Notes under the pieces: generated by a model
Told to the model about the DNA's origin: nothing
The model's database searches: none
Seen by the model: only the letters and a program-made list of their open reading frames with translations
Part shown: piece by piece, positions 8,353-16,182 of the stretch
How positions within the stretch are numbered: position 1 is the stretch's first letter
Layout of the letters: every line of letters begins with the position of its first letter
Source: Streptomyces thermodiastaticus
Lineage (GTDB): Bacteria > Actinomycetota > Actinomycetes > Streptomycetales > Streptomycetaceae
Assembly (NCBI RefSeq): GCF_014656135.1
Contig: NZ_BNBV01000021.1
Location: 60,652 to 124,651, forward strand
Length of the DNA: 64,000 bases
Direction of reading: 5' to 3'
Position numbers and translations under genes: made by a program

Positions 8353-9476
8353 CCTGGGACATCATCGGCCTGGGCGCCGTCAGCAGCGTCGGCGCCGACG
8401 CCCGCGCCACCTACGACGCGCTGTGCGCGGGCCGCGACGGCCGCGCCCCGGTCCGCGTCTTCGACCCGGCCTTCTACCAGGCCCGGTACGCCTACGAGAT
8501 CGACGACCGCGGCCCCGGCGGCGACCGCCCGCTGCGCGCCACCGGCTGGCTCCTCACCGCGGTGGAGCAGGCCCTCGCCGACGCCGGACTCGACGACGAC
8601 CTCAGCGATGTGCCTGTGCTCGTCGGCACCACCCTGCGCGAGCAGCGCAGCGTGGAGCTGTGGTGGAGCGAGGGCGCTCGACTGGCCACCGACGAGCTGC
8701 ACTTCGGCAACGCGCTGCGCCGCCGCTTCAACGCACGGACCAGCTACACCTTCGCCAACGCCTGTGCCGCCTCGCTGTACGCCCTCGGCATGGCCGCCGA
8801 CCTGATCTGCCTCGGCCAGGCCGACACCGTCGTCGTGGCCGGCACCGACTCCATCGCGGAGTCCACCTTCGCCGCCATGGACCGGGCACAGACCCTGGTA
8901 CCGGATGCCGCACGTCCCTTCGACCGCGGCCACAAGGGCATGGTCATGGGCGAGGGCGCTGTGGCCGTGGTCCTCACCCGGGCCGGAGCGCGGCGCACGG
9001 GCGTCGCGGCCCGGCTGCGCGCCGTCGGCCTCAACTGCGACGCGGGCCACCCCACGGCGCCGGACCCGGCGGGAGTGGAGGCCGGCATCCGCGACGCCCA
9101 TCAGCGGGCCGGGGTGCGCCCCGGCGACATCGACCTGGTGATGCTGCACGGCACGGGCACCGCCCGCAACGACGAGACCGAGGCGGCGGTCATGTCGCGG
9201 CTCTTCACCGACGCCCCGGGCCCGCTCATGACGGCCGTCAAGTCGGGCGTCGGGCACACGTTGGGCGGCTCGGGGCTGCTGAGTCTGGTGACGGCCGTGC
9301 TGAGCATGCGGCACGGCGCCGTACCGCCGGTCATCGGACTGACCGACCCCATCGAACAGGCGGCGGAGCTGCGTCTGGTGCAGGGCGCCGCGGCGCCCGC
9401 CCGGATCGCGCTCGCCCAGGTCAACGCGTTCGGGTTCGGCGGGATCAACGCCGTCGCGGTAGTGGAGAAGGCGTGA
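8349..9476 (+). CDS. Beta-ketoacyl-ACP synthase, KS-alpha/FabF-like
   Basis: 375 residues with a full Cys-His-His triad: Cys139 in 'TFANACAASLYALG', His267 in 'LHGTGT' and His303 in 'AVKSGVGHTLGGSG'. It is somewhat shorter than typical FabF (~410). It overlaps the upstream ligase by ATGA and is followed by a catalytically dead partner, so the pair resembles the KS-alpha/KS-beta heterodimer of type II PKS systems. The likely job is iterative malonyl condensation on the cluster's ACP. Confidence 0.92.
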   Translation: MTWDIIGLGAVSSVGADARATYDALCAGRDGRAPVRVFDPAFYQARYAYEIDDRGPGGDRPLRATGWLLTAVEQALADAGLDDDLSDVPVLVGTTLREQRSVELWWSEGARLATDELHFGNALRRRFNARTSYTFANACAASLYALGMAADLICLGQADTVVVAGTDSIAESTFAAMDRAQTLVPDAARPFDRGHKGMVMGEGAVAVVLTRAGARRTGVAARLRAVGLNCDAGHPTAPDPAGVEAGIRDAHQRAGVRPGDIDLVMLHGTGTARNDETEAAVMSRLFTDAPGPLMTAVKSGVGHTLGGSGLLSLVTAVLSMRHGAVPPVIGLTDPIEQAAELRLVQGAAAPARIALAQVNAFGFGGINAVAVVEKA

Positions 9477-9511
9477 ACAGCGAACCGACAGCGGGGGTGG
9501 AACAGGCGTGA
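9473..9511 (+). CDS. Vestigial 12-codon mini-ORF from a duplicated start region
   Basis: The sequence GCGTGAACAGCGAA, spanning the ketosynthase stop, occurs again 35 bases downstream at the chain-length-factor start. The first copy opens a GTG-initiated frame, VNSEPTAGVEQA, whose TGA (9509-9511) overlaps the next GTG (9508). Both junctions therefore have the same stop/start overlap. It looks like a tandem duplication, or the scar of a deleted gene between the two, and could couple translation. Expression of the peptide is unproven. Confidence 0.4.
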   Translation: MNSEPTAGVEQA

Positions 9512-10479
9512 ACAGCGAATCGACGGCACACCCGACCTCGGTGGTGGTCACCGGAGCCGGGCTCGCCGTACCCGGCATCGCGGGCCCCGCTGACCTCCTG
9601 CACCGCGACCGCGGCGGCACGCCGTTCGACCCGGAGACCGGCCTGAAGGGCCGCGAGCTGCGGCACAAGGACCGCGCCACCCGCCTCGCGCTGCGCGCCG
9701 TCGAACCGGCGCTGCGCGACGCGGGGCTGTACGGCCCGAACGGCCCGGACCTCGACGGCGCCCGCGCCGCCACCGTCGTCAGCTCCAACACCGGCAACTA
9801 CGACAGCGTCTGCGCCTACGTCGACACCGCGGCCCAGCACACTTCGCGGGCCATCAGCGCGACCGGTCTGCCGCAGACGTCCACCAGCGCCATCGCGGGC
9901 TGGATCGCGGCCGGCTACGGGCTGCGCGGGCCCGCGGTCACGCTGTGCAACGGAGCGACGAGCGGACTCGACGCCCTGCACTGGGGCCGCAACCTGATCG
10001 CCGCGGGCCGCGCCGACACCGTCGTCGTGACCGGCGTCGAACCGGCCAACGAGGTCGTGGCCGAGCTGCTGGGCGCCGATCCCGTGGACGGCGCCGCCAC
10101 GATCGTCCTGGAGTCCGCCGCGCACGCGGCCGGGCGGGGCGCCCGCGTCCGCGCCCGGTGGCGGGGATACGACCGCGGGCACGACCACGCGGAGGTCCTG
10201 CGCGCCGCGGCCGACCCGCGCGCCGAGCCGATCGGCCTGTGGCTGAGCGGAGCCCCCCGGGCCGACCGGCCGCACCTGCCGGAACGGGCCCGACTCACCT
10301 GCCTGGCCGACCGGTTGGGTGAGTGCGGCGGAGCCCTCGGGGTGCTCCAGTGCGCCGCCACGGTCGCCTACTACGACGACGGCGGTGACGGCCTGGTGCT
10401 GGCCACGGCCCGCGGCACGGACGCGTCGGCCGCGGTGGCCTTCCTGCCGCCCCGGGCGGCGGCCCGCACCGCCCTGTGA
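9508..10479 (+). CDS. Chain-length-factor-like ketosynthase homologue (KS-beta), inactive
   Basis: 323 residues from GTG 9508. It is thiolase-fold and aligns with the upstream ketosynthase ('GQADTVVVAGTDS' against 'GRADTVVVTGVEP'), but the catalytic Cys is replaced in 'LCNGATSGLDAL'. There is no HGTGT motif, and the last His region reads 'GECGGALGVLQ'. It therefore cannot condense and resembles a chain-length factor or KS-beta partner. It is about 80 residues shorter than usual CLFs, lacking part of the C-terminal half. It probably stabilises the KS and sets chain length. Confidence 0.85.
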   Translation: MNSESTAHPTSVVVTGAGLAVPGIAGPADLLHRDRGGTPFDPETGLKGRELRHKDRATRLALRAVEPALRDAGLYGPNGPDLDGARAATVVSSNTGNYDSVCAYVDTAAQHTSRAISATGLPQTSTSAIAGWIAAGYGLRGPAVTLCNGATSGLDALHWGRNLIAAGRADTVVVTGVEPANEVVAELLGADPVDGAATIVLESAAHAAGRGARVRARWRGYDRGHDHAEVLRAAADPRAEPIGLWLSGAPRADRPHLPERARLTCLADRLGECGGALGVLQCAATVAYYDDGGDGLVLATARGTDASAAVAFLPPRAAARTAL

Positions 10480-10510
10480 CCCCACAGCCTCCCGAGAAAG
10501 GAACACGACC

Positions 10511-10771
10511 GTGCCCGACAGCACCTCCGTCTCCGTCGACCTGGAAGAGCTGCGCGCCCTGATGGCCGTCACCTTCGAACTGGCGCCCGAGGAGGTCACC
10601 GACGACGCCCACTTCACCCAGGACCTGGGCATGGACTCCCTCATCACGCTGGAGATCGCCACCCGGCTCGAGGACCGCTACGGCATCGACGTCACCGACG
10701 ACGAGCTGAAGACCATCAACACTCTGGCCGGCGTGCACGAGCTGGTCCGGCAGAAACTCGCCGCCGCATGA
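10511..10771 (+). CDS. Acyl carrier protein
   Basis: 86 residues from GTG 10511, preceded by GAAAGGAA. The canonical 'DLGMDSLITLEI' motif places the phosphopantetheine attachment at Ser43, followed by 'RLEDRYGIDVTDDELKTINT'. The C-terminal end is typical of small type II ACPs. It overlaps the ketoreductase start by ATGA. It is the second carrier in the cluster besides the one fused to the ligase and probably carries the growing chain for the KS, ketoreductase and enoyl reductase. Confidence 0.93.
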   Translation: MPDSTSVSVDLEELRALMAVTFELAPEEVTDDAHFTQDLGMDSLITLEIATRLEDRYGIDVTDDELKTINTLAGVHELVRQKLAAA

Positions 10772-11532
10772 GCGCGCCGACCGCCCCGGAGGGCACCGGC
10801 CGGCCCGTGGCCCTGGTCACCGGCGGCTCCCGCGGGATCGGGCGCGCCGTCGTGGCACGGCTCGCCCGGGAGGGACACGACGTGGCCTTCTGCCATCGCT
10901 CCAACGAGTCCGCCGCGAAGGAGGCGGCGGACGCCGCGGCCGAGGCCGGCGCCCGCGTGCTGCACCGCACCCTCGACATCGCCGACCCCGAGCAGGTCCG
11001 GCGGTTCGTGACCGAGACCGAACGCGAACTCGGCCCGGTGCGCACGCTCGTCAGCGCCGCCGGCATCACCCGGGACCGGCCCCTCGCCCTCATGTCCGAC
11101 GACGAGTGGCACGACGTGCTGTCCACCAACCTGGACGGCACCTACGCGGTCTGCCGCGCCGTGATCACCCGCATGATGCGCCGCAAGGCCGGCTGCGTCA
11201 TCACCCTGTCCTCGGTCGCCGGGGTTCACGGCAACGCCCACCAGACCAACTACTCGGCGTCGAAGGCCGGGATCATCGGCTTCACCCGGGCCCTGGCCAA
11301 GGAGTGCGGCCCCTACGGCGTCCGCGCCAACGTCGTGGCGCCGGGCTTCATCGACACCGACATGACCGCGGCACTGACGGACACGGTGCGCGAGCGGCTC
11401 AGGGAGCGGATCCCGCTCGCCCGGTTCGGCCGCCCCGACGACGTCGCCCACCTCGTCGCCTTCCTCGCCTCCGACCGCGCCGCGTACATCACCGGCCAGG
11501 TCCTCGGCGTCGACGGCGGACTGGTCGTGTGA
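10768..11532 (+). CDS. 3-oxoacyl-ACP reductase (FabG-like ketoreductase)
   Basis: 254 residues, short-chain dehydrogenase fold. It has the NADPH site 'VTGGSRGIGRAV', the 'NLDGTY' region, catalytic Ser in 'ITLSSVAGVHG', and the 'NYSASKAG' Tyr-x3-Lys pair. It is closest to FabG and type II PKS ketoreductases that reduce the beta-keto group after each condensation. Translationally coupled to the ACP. No dehydratase gene is visible to act on its product. Confidence 0.92.
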   Translation: MSAPTAPEGTGRPVALVTGGSRGIGRAVVARLAREGHDVAFCHRSNESAAKEAADAAAEAGARVLHRTLDIADPEQVRRFVTETERELGPVRTLVSAAGITRDRPLALMSDDEWHDVLSTNLDGTYAVCRAVITRMMRRKAGCVITLSSVAGVHGNAHQTNYSASKAGIIGFTRALAKECGPYGVRANVVAPGFIDTDMTAALTDTVRERLRERIPLARFGRPDDVAHLVAFLASDRAAYITGQVLGVDGGLVV

Positions 11533-11581
11533 CCGGCCCCCCGACCGCAGTACGCCCGCACCTCGCATGGGAGTTACATCA

Positions 11582-12766
11582 GTGGACAACGCCCTGCTCG
11601 ACCTCCGTCACCAGGAGGCCCGGCAGCAGCCACCCTGGGAGGACCTGGCCCAGCTGGCGCGGGTGCGCCGGGCCCTCGCCCAGCGCCCCGCCCTGGTCCG
11701 TGCCGAGGACGTCGCCGTCCTGCGCACGCTGCTCGCCGACGTCGCCGCGGGCAAGGCCGAGATCGTCCAGGCCGGCGACTGCGCCGAGGACCCCGACGAC
11801 TGCACGGCCCGGCACGTCGCCCGCAAGTGCGCCGTCCTCGATCTGCTGGCCGGCGCGCTGAAACTCACCACCGGCCGGCCCGTGGTCCGGGTGGGGCGGA
11901 TGGCGGGACAGTTCGCCAAGCCCCGCTCGCAGCCCACCGAGACCGTCGGCGGACGGGAACTGCCCGTGTACCGGGGCCACCTGGTCAACGGACCGGAACC
12001 CGACCCGGAGAGCCGCCGCCCGGACCCGCTGCGCCTGCTCACCGGGTACATGGCCGCCGCCGACATCATGGGGCACCTCGGCTGGACAGCAGGCCCGCGG
12101 CCGGCCGGCGGCGCCGAGGCCGTGGTGTGGACCAGCCACGAGGCGCTGCTGCTCGACTACGAACTGCCCCTGCTGCGCCGCACCGAGGACGGCGCCCTGC
12201 TGCTCGCCTCCACGCACTTCCCGTGGATCGGCGAACGCACCCGCGGGCTCGACGGCGCCCATGTCGCCCTGCTCGCTGAAGTGGTCAACCCGGTGGCCTG
12301 CAAGGTCGGTCCGGGCATGACCCCCGACGAGCTGGTCGCCCTGTGCGAGCGGCTCGACCCTCTGCGGCAGCCGGGCCGGCTCACCCTCATCGCCCGCACC
12401 GGCGCCGACCGGGCCGCGGCCGTGCTGCCCCGCCTGGTCGCCGCCGTCCGGGCCGAGGGCCACCCGGCGATCTGGCTCACCGACCCCATGCACGGCAACA
12501 CCGTCACCGGCCCCGACGGGCGCAAACGGCGGCACACGGACACCATCCGGCGGGAGATCGAGGCGTTCCAGACGACCGTGCGCGAGGCGGGCGGTGTGGC
12601 CGGCGGGCTGCACCTGGAGACCACCCCGGACGACGTCCTGGAATGCCTGCCCGGCGACCCGTCCACCGCCACCGGCGCGCCGGCCCGCGGCCCGTACACC
12701 AGCCTGTGCGACCCCCGGCTCAACCCCGCCCAGGCGCTGGCCGTCGTGGCCGCCTGGCGGCCCTGA
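11582..12766 (+). CDS. Plant-type (class II) DAHP synthase
   Basis: 394 residues from GTG 11582, chosen because GGGAG lies 8-12 bases upstream; the in-frame ATG at 11567 has no ribosome site. Class II DAHP synthase motifs are clear: 'VQAGDCAED', 'RVGRMAGQFAKPRS', 'VWTSHEALLLDYE', 'KVGPGMTPDEL', 'WLTDPMHGNT' and 'GGLHLE'. The enzyme joins erythrose-4-phosphate and phosphoenolpyruvate to open the shikimate pathway. Copies placed inside clusters (PhzC and those of benzoxazole clusters) raise chorismate supply, which fits the neighbouring PhzD- and PhzE-like genes. Confidence 0.93.
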   Translation: MDNALLDLRHQEARQQPPWEDLAQLARVRRALAQRPALVRAEDVAVLRTLLADVAAGKAEIVQAGDCAEDPDDCTARHVARKCAVLDLLAGALKLTTGRPVVRVGRMAGQFAKPRSQPTETVGGRELPVYRGHLVNGPEPDPESRRPDPLRLLTGYMAAADIMGHLGWTAGPRPAGGAEAVVWTSHEALLLDYELPLLRRTEDGALLLASTHFPWIGERTRGLDGAHVALLAEVVNPVACKVGPGMTPDELVALCERLDPLRQPGRLTLIARTGADRAAAVLPRLVAAVRAEGHPAIWLTDPMHGNTVTGPDGRKRRHTDTIRREIEAFQTTVREAGGVAGGLHLETTPDDVLECLPGDPSTATGAPARGPYTSLCDPRLNPAQALAVVAAWRP

Positions 12767-12792
12767 GACATCCCGGCAGCGAAAGGAAGAAC

Positions 12793-13563
12793 ATGCAGGA
12801 CAAGACAGCCATCGTCACCGGAGCCGCAGGCGGGATCGGCGGCGCGGTCGTCGCCGCCCTGGTCCGGGCCGGCGTCCATGTCGCCGCCGTCGACCGCGAG
12901 GCGGACCGGCTGCACAAGCGCGCCGACGAGGTGACCGGGGGACCGGGCACGGTCACGCCGTACCCCGCGGACGTCACCGATTCCGGCGCCGTCCGCGACC
13001 TGGTCGACTCCGTCGAACGGACGCTGGGCCCCGTGGACTTCCTCGTCAACGCCGCCGGGGTGCTGCACGTGGGACCCGTCGTCGGATACGGCGACGAGGA
13101 GTGGGCCCGTACGTTCGCGGTGAACGCCACCGGTGTCTTCCTCATGTCCCGTGCGGTGGCCGAGCGGATGGTGCCCCGCCGCTCGGGCGCCATCGTGACC
13201 GTGGCCTCCAACGCGGCCCGCACTCCGCGCGCCGAGATGGCCGCCTACGCCGCCTCCAAGGCCGCCGCCGCCCACTTCACCAAGTCGCTCGGCGTCGAGC
13301 TGGCGCCGTACAGCATCCGCTGCAATGTGGTGGGCCCGGGCTCCACCGACACGCCGATGCTCACCTCGATGTGGCGGGACGAGTCGGACCGCGAGGCCAC
13401 CCTGCGCGGCCGCCCGGAGACCTATCGCCTCGGCATCCCGCTGGGCCGCATAGCCCGGCCCGAGAACATCGCCGACGCCGTGCTGTTCCTGCTGTCCGAC
13501 GCCGCCGCGCACATCACGCTGCACGACCTGACGGTCGACGGCGGAGCCACCCTCGGCGCCTGA
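12793..13563 (+). CDS. 2,3-dihydro-2,3-dihydroxybenzoate dehydrogenase-like SDR (EntA/DhbA family)
   Basis: 256 residues with 'VTGAAGGIGGAV', Ser in 'VTVASNAAR', 'YAASKAA' (Tyr-Lys pair), and EntA-like features 'RCNVVGPGSTDTPML' and 'GIPLGRIARPENIADAVLFL'. EntA/DhbA oxidise a dihydrodiol to an aromatic diol. Beside PhzD and PhzE homologues, the expected substrate is trans-2,3-dihydro-3-hydroxyanthranilate, giving 3-hydroxyanthranilate; this gene set is reported for benzoxazole antibiotics such as nataxazole and caboxamycin. AAAGGAAG precedes the start. The substrate is inferred from context. Confidence 0.88.
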   Translation: MQDKTAIVTGAAGGIGGAVVAALVRAGVHVAAVDREADRLHKRADEVTGGPGTVTPYPADVTDSGAVRDLVDSVERTLGPVDFLVNAAGVLHVGPVVGYGDEEWARTFAVNATGVFLMSRAVAERMVPRRSGAIVTVASNAARTPRAEMAAYAASKAAAAHFTKSLGVELAPYSIRCNVVGPGSTDTPMLTSMWRDESDREATLRGRPETYRLGIPLGRIARPENIADAVLFLLSDAAAHITLHDLTVDGGATLGA

Positions 13564-13599
13564 CGCCCTGCTCCCCGCCCGCCCTTCGAGAGGACCGCC

Positions 13600-14223
13600 A
13601 TGCCAGGCATCCCGCCCATCACGCCCTACCCGATGCCGACCAGCGGCGAGCTGCCCGCCCGTATCCCTCGCTGGACGATCGACCCCGCCCGCGCCGTGCT
13701 CCTCGTGCACGACATGCAGCGGTACTTCCTGCGCCCGCTGCCCGACGCGCTCCGCGCCGAACTGGTCCGCGGCGTCGCCGCGTTGCGCGACCACTGCGCC
13801 CGGGCCGGCATGCCCATCGCCTACACCGCGCAGCCCGGCGGGATGACCCCCGAGGAGCGCGGACTGCTCAACGACTTCTGGGGGCCGGGCATGCAGGTCA
13901 GCCCGGCCGACCGGGAGATCGTCGAACCGCTGGCCCCGGCCGGCGCCGACTGGGTGTTCACCAAGTGGCGCTACAGCGCCTTCTTCAAGTCCGACCTGTT
14001 GCAGCAGATGCGCGGGGCCGGACGCGACCAGCTGATCGTCTGCGGTGTGTACGCGCACGTGGGCGTCCTGATGAGCGCCGTGGAGGCCTACACCCACGAC
14101 ATCGAGACCTTCCTCGTGGCCGACGCCGTCGCGGACTTCAGCGCCACCGACCACCGCATGGCCCTGGAGTACGCGGCCCGCACCTGCGCCGTCGTCACCA
14201 CCACCAAGGAGGTCCTCGGATGA
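13600..14223 (+). CDS. Isochorismatase, PhzD-like
   Basis: 207 residues, isochorismatase fold. The catalytic Asp lies in 'LLVHDMQRYFLRP', the Lys in 'VFTKWRYSAFFKSDL', and 'GVYAHVGVLMSAVEAY' has Gly where cysteine hydrolases have the nucleophile, as expected for PhzD/EntB-type vinyl-ether hydrolases. PhzD converts 2-amino-2-desoxyisochorismate (ADIC) to trans-2,3-dihydro-3-hydroxyanthranilate plus pyruvate. It has no aryl carrier domain, unlike EntB. ATGA overlap with the PhzE-like gene supports the pathway assignment. Confidence 0.92.
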   Translation: MPGIPPITPYPMPTSGELPARIPRWTIDPARAVLLVHDMQRYFLRPLPDALRAELVRGVAALRDHCARAGMPIAYTAQPGGMTPEERGLLNDFWGPGMQVSPADREIVEPLAPAGADWVFTKWRYSAFFKSDLLQQMRGAGRDQLIVCGVYAHVGVLMSAVEAYTHDIETFLVADAVADFSATDHRMALEYAARTCAVVTTTKEVLG

Positions 14224-16178
14224 CCGGTGTGCCCCCAGCCGATCCGCTCGGCCGCGTCCTGTCGCCCGAGCCCGGACCCTTCGCGCTGCTGCACCGTCCC
14301 GGCTCGGCCGGCCCCGGTGTCGTGGATGTGATCCTCGGCAAGGTGTCCACCCCCGGCACGCTCGCCGCACTGCCGCTGCCCACGACGCCCCGGCAGCCCG
14401 GAGCCCACCACGAACTGCTCACTGTCGTGCCCTTCCGGCAGGTCGCCGAGCGGGGCTACGCCTGCGCCGACGACGGGGCACCACTCATCGCGCTGGAGGT
14501 GCGCGAGCAGGCGGCCGTAGCGCTCACCGACGTCCTGACCCGCGTCCCCGACCGGGGGATCCAGCTGTCCGGCGGGGACTTCGACGTGTCCGACGAGGCG
14601 TACGCCGACATCGTGAGCAGGGTCGTCGCGGACGAGATCGGCACCGGCCAGGGCGCCAACTTCGTCATCAAGCGGTCGTTCGTCGCCGAGATCGCCGACT
14701 ACGGCGTGGCCGACGCACTGACCCTGTTCCGGCGGCTGCTCGAGCGCGAGTCGGCCGCGTACTGGACCTTCGTGATCCACACCGGTGAGCGCACCTTCGT
14801 CGGTGCCTCGCCGGAGCGGCATGTGAGCCTGCGCGACGGCACCGCCGTGATGAACCCGATCAGCGGCACCTACCGCTATCCGGCGGGCGGACCCACCCTC
14901 TCCGGCGTCCTGGACTTCCTCGCCGACCGCAAGGAGGCCGACGAGCTGTACATGGTCGTCGACGAGGAACTCAAGATGATGAGCCGGGTCTGCCCGGACC
15001 AGGTGCGCGTCGTCGGCCCTCATCTCAAGGAGATGTCCCGGCTCGCGCACACCGAGTACTTCATCGAGGGGCGTACGACCCGAGCCCCTCAGGAGATCCT
15101 GCGCGAGACGCTGTTCGCCCCCACCGTCACCGGCAGCCCGCTGGAGAGCGCCTGCCGGGTGATCGCCCGGTACGAGCCCGGCGGCCGCGGTTACTACAGC
15201 GGCGTCGCCGCGCTGATCGGCCGGGACGCGCAGGGCGCCCGCACCCTGGACTCCGCAATCCTCATCCGGACCGCCGACATCGACCGCACCGGACGGCTCG
15301 CGATCGGCGTCGGCGCCACCCTCGTCCGCCACTCCGATCCGGCCTCCGAGGTGGCCGAGACCCGGGCCAAGGCGGCCGGTCTGGTCGCCGCGCTGCGGGA
15401 CGCCGCGCCGACGGGCTTCCGGGACCACCCGCAGGTCCGCTCGGCGCTGCTCCGGCGCAACGACCCCCTCGGCAGGTTCTGGCTGGCCGACCGCGCGGAG
15501 CCGGCCGCCGAGGGCGCCCTGCTCGGCGGCCGGCGGGTCCTGGTGGTCGACGCCGAGGACACGTTCACCTCGATGATCGAGAAACAGCTGCGGTCGCTGG
15601 GCCTGGAGGTGACCGTACGGCGCTTCGACCAGCCGTACGCCTTCGACGAGCACGACCTCGTCGTCATGGGGCCCGGCCCCGGCGATCCACGCGCCACGGC
15701 CGATCCGAAGATCGCCCACCTGGACGGCGCGGTGCGTGAACTCCTGGGCAGCGGGCGGCCGTTCCTCGCCGTCTGCCTCAGCCACCAGGTGCTCAGCCGG
15801 GCGCTCGGCCTCGAGCTGATCCGCAGGGCGGTGCCCAACCAGGGCGTGCATCGGGAGATCGACCTCTTCGGCCGCCGTGAACACGTCGGCTTCTACAACA
15901 CCTTCGCCGCCCGCAGCACCCGCGATGTCATCGACGGGCCGTACGGCGCCCGGGTGGAGGTCAGCCGGGACCCGCGCACCGGCGAGGTGCACGCGCTGCG
16001 CGCGGAACGCTTCGCCTCGATGCAGTTCCACGCGGAGTCGGTGCTCACCCGGCACGGCCCGCGCATCATCGGCAGCTTCCTGGCGGGCCTCGTGCGGGAC
16101 ACCGCGCCCGCCTCCCGCCGGACCCCCGTATCCCTGGCCGTCGCAGCCGCCGACGGCGTACCGAGCAAGGACCGTTGA
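14220..16178 (+). CDS. ADIC synthase, PhzE-like (anthranilate synthase-type fusion)
   Basis: 652 residues. The N-terminal ~400 are a chorismate-binding domain with 'GASPERHVSLRDGTAVMNPI', 'DEELKMMSRVCPD' and 'FAPTVTGSPLESACRVI'. The C-terminal ~190 are a class I glutamine amidotransferase with 'MGPGPGDP', the nucleophile Cys519 in 'AVCLSHQVLSRALG', and 'MQFHAESVLT'. The fused TrpE-TrpG order and length match PhzE, which makes ADIC from chorismate and glutamine rather than anthranilate. The adjoining PhzD-like gene favours the ADIC reading. Confidence 0.93.
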   Translation: MTGVPPADPLGRVLSPEPGPFALLHRPGSAGPGVVDVILGKVSTPGTLAALPLPTTPRQPGAHHELLTVVPFRQVAERGYACADDGAPLIALEVREQAAVALTDVLTRVPDRGIQLSGGDFDVSDEAYADIVSRVVADEIGTGQGANFVIKRSFVAEIADYGVADALTLFRRLLERESAAYWTFVIHTGERTFVGASPERHVSLRDGTAVMNPISGTYRYPAGGPTLSGVLDFLADRKEADELYMVVDEELKMMSRVCPDQVRVVGPHLKEMSRLAHTEYFIEGRTTRAPQEILRETLFAPTVTGSPLESACRVIARYEPGGRGYYSGVAALIGRDAQGARTLDSAILIRTADIDRTGRLAIGVGATLVRHSDPASEVAETRAKAAGLVAALRDAAPTGFRDHPQVRSALLRRNDPLGRFWLADRAEPAAEGALLGGRRVLVVDAEDTFTSMIEKQLRSLGLEVTVRRFDQPYAFDEHDLVVMGPGPGDPRATADPKIAHLDGAVRELLGSGRPFLAVCLSHQVLSRALGLELIRRAVPNQGVHREIDLFGRREHVGFYNTFAARSTRDVIDGPYGARVEVSRDPRTGEVHALRAERFASMQFHAESVLTRHGPRIIGSFLAGLVRDTAPASRRTPVSLAVAAADGVPSKDR

Positions 16179-16182
16179 GGAC

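Noticed and set aside
12793..14223. Catechol siderophore (2,3-dihydroxybenzoate) pathway
   Set aside because: The dehydrogenase and isochorismatase fit it, but the chorismate enzyme has a glutamine amidotransferase domain (amination), and no isochorismate synthase or NRPS is present.
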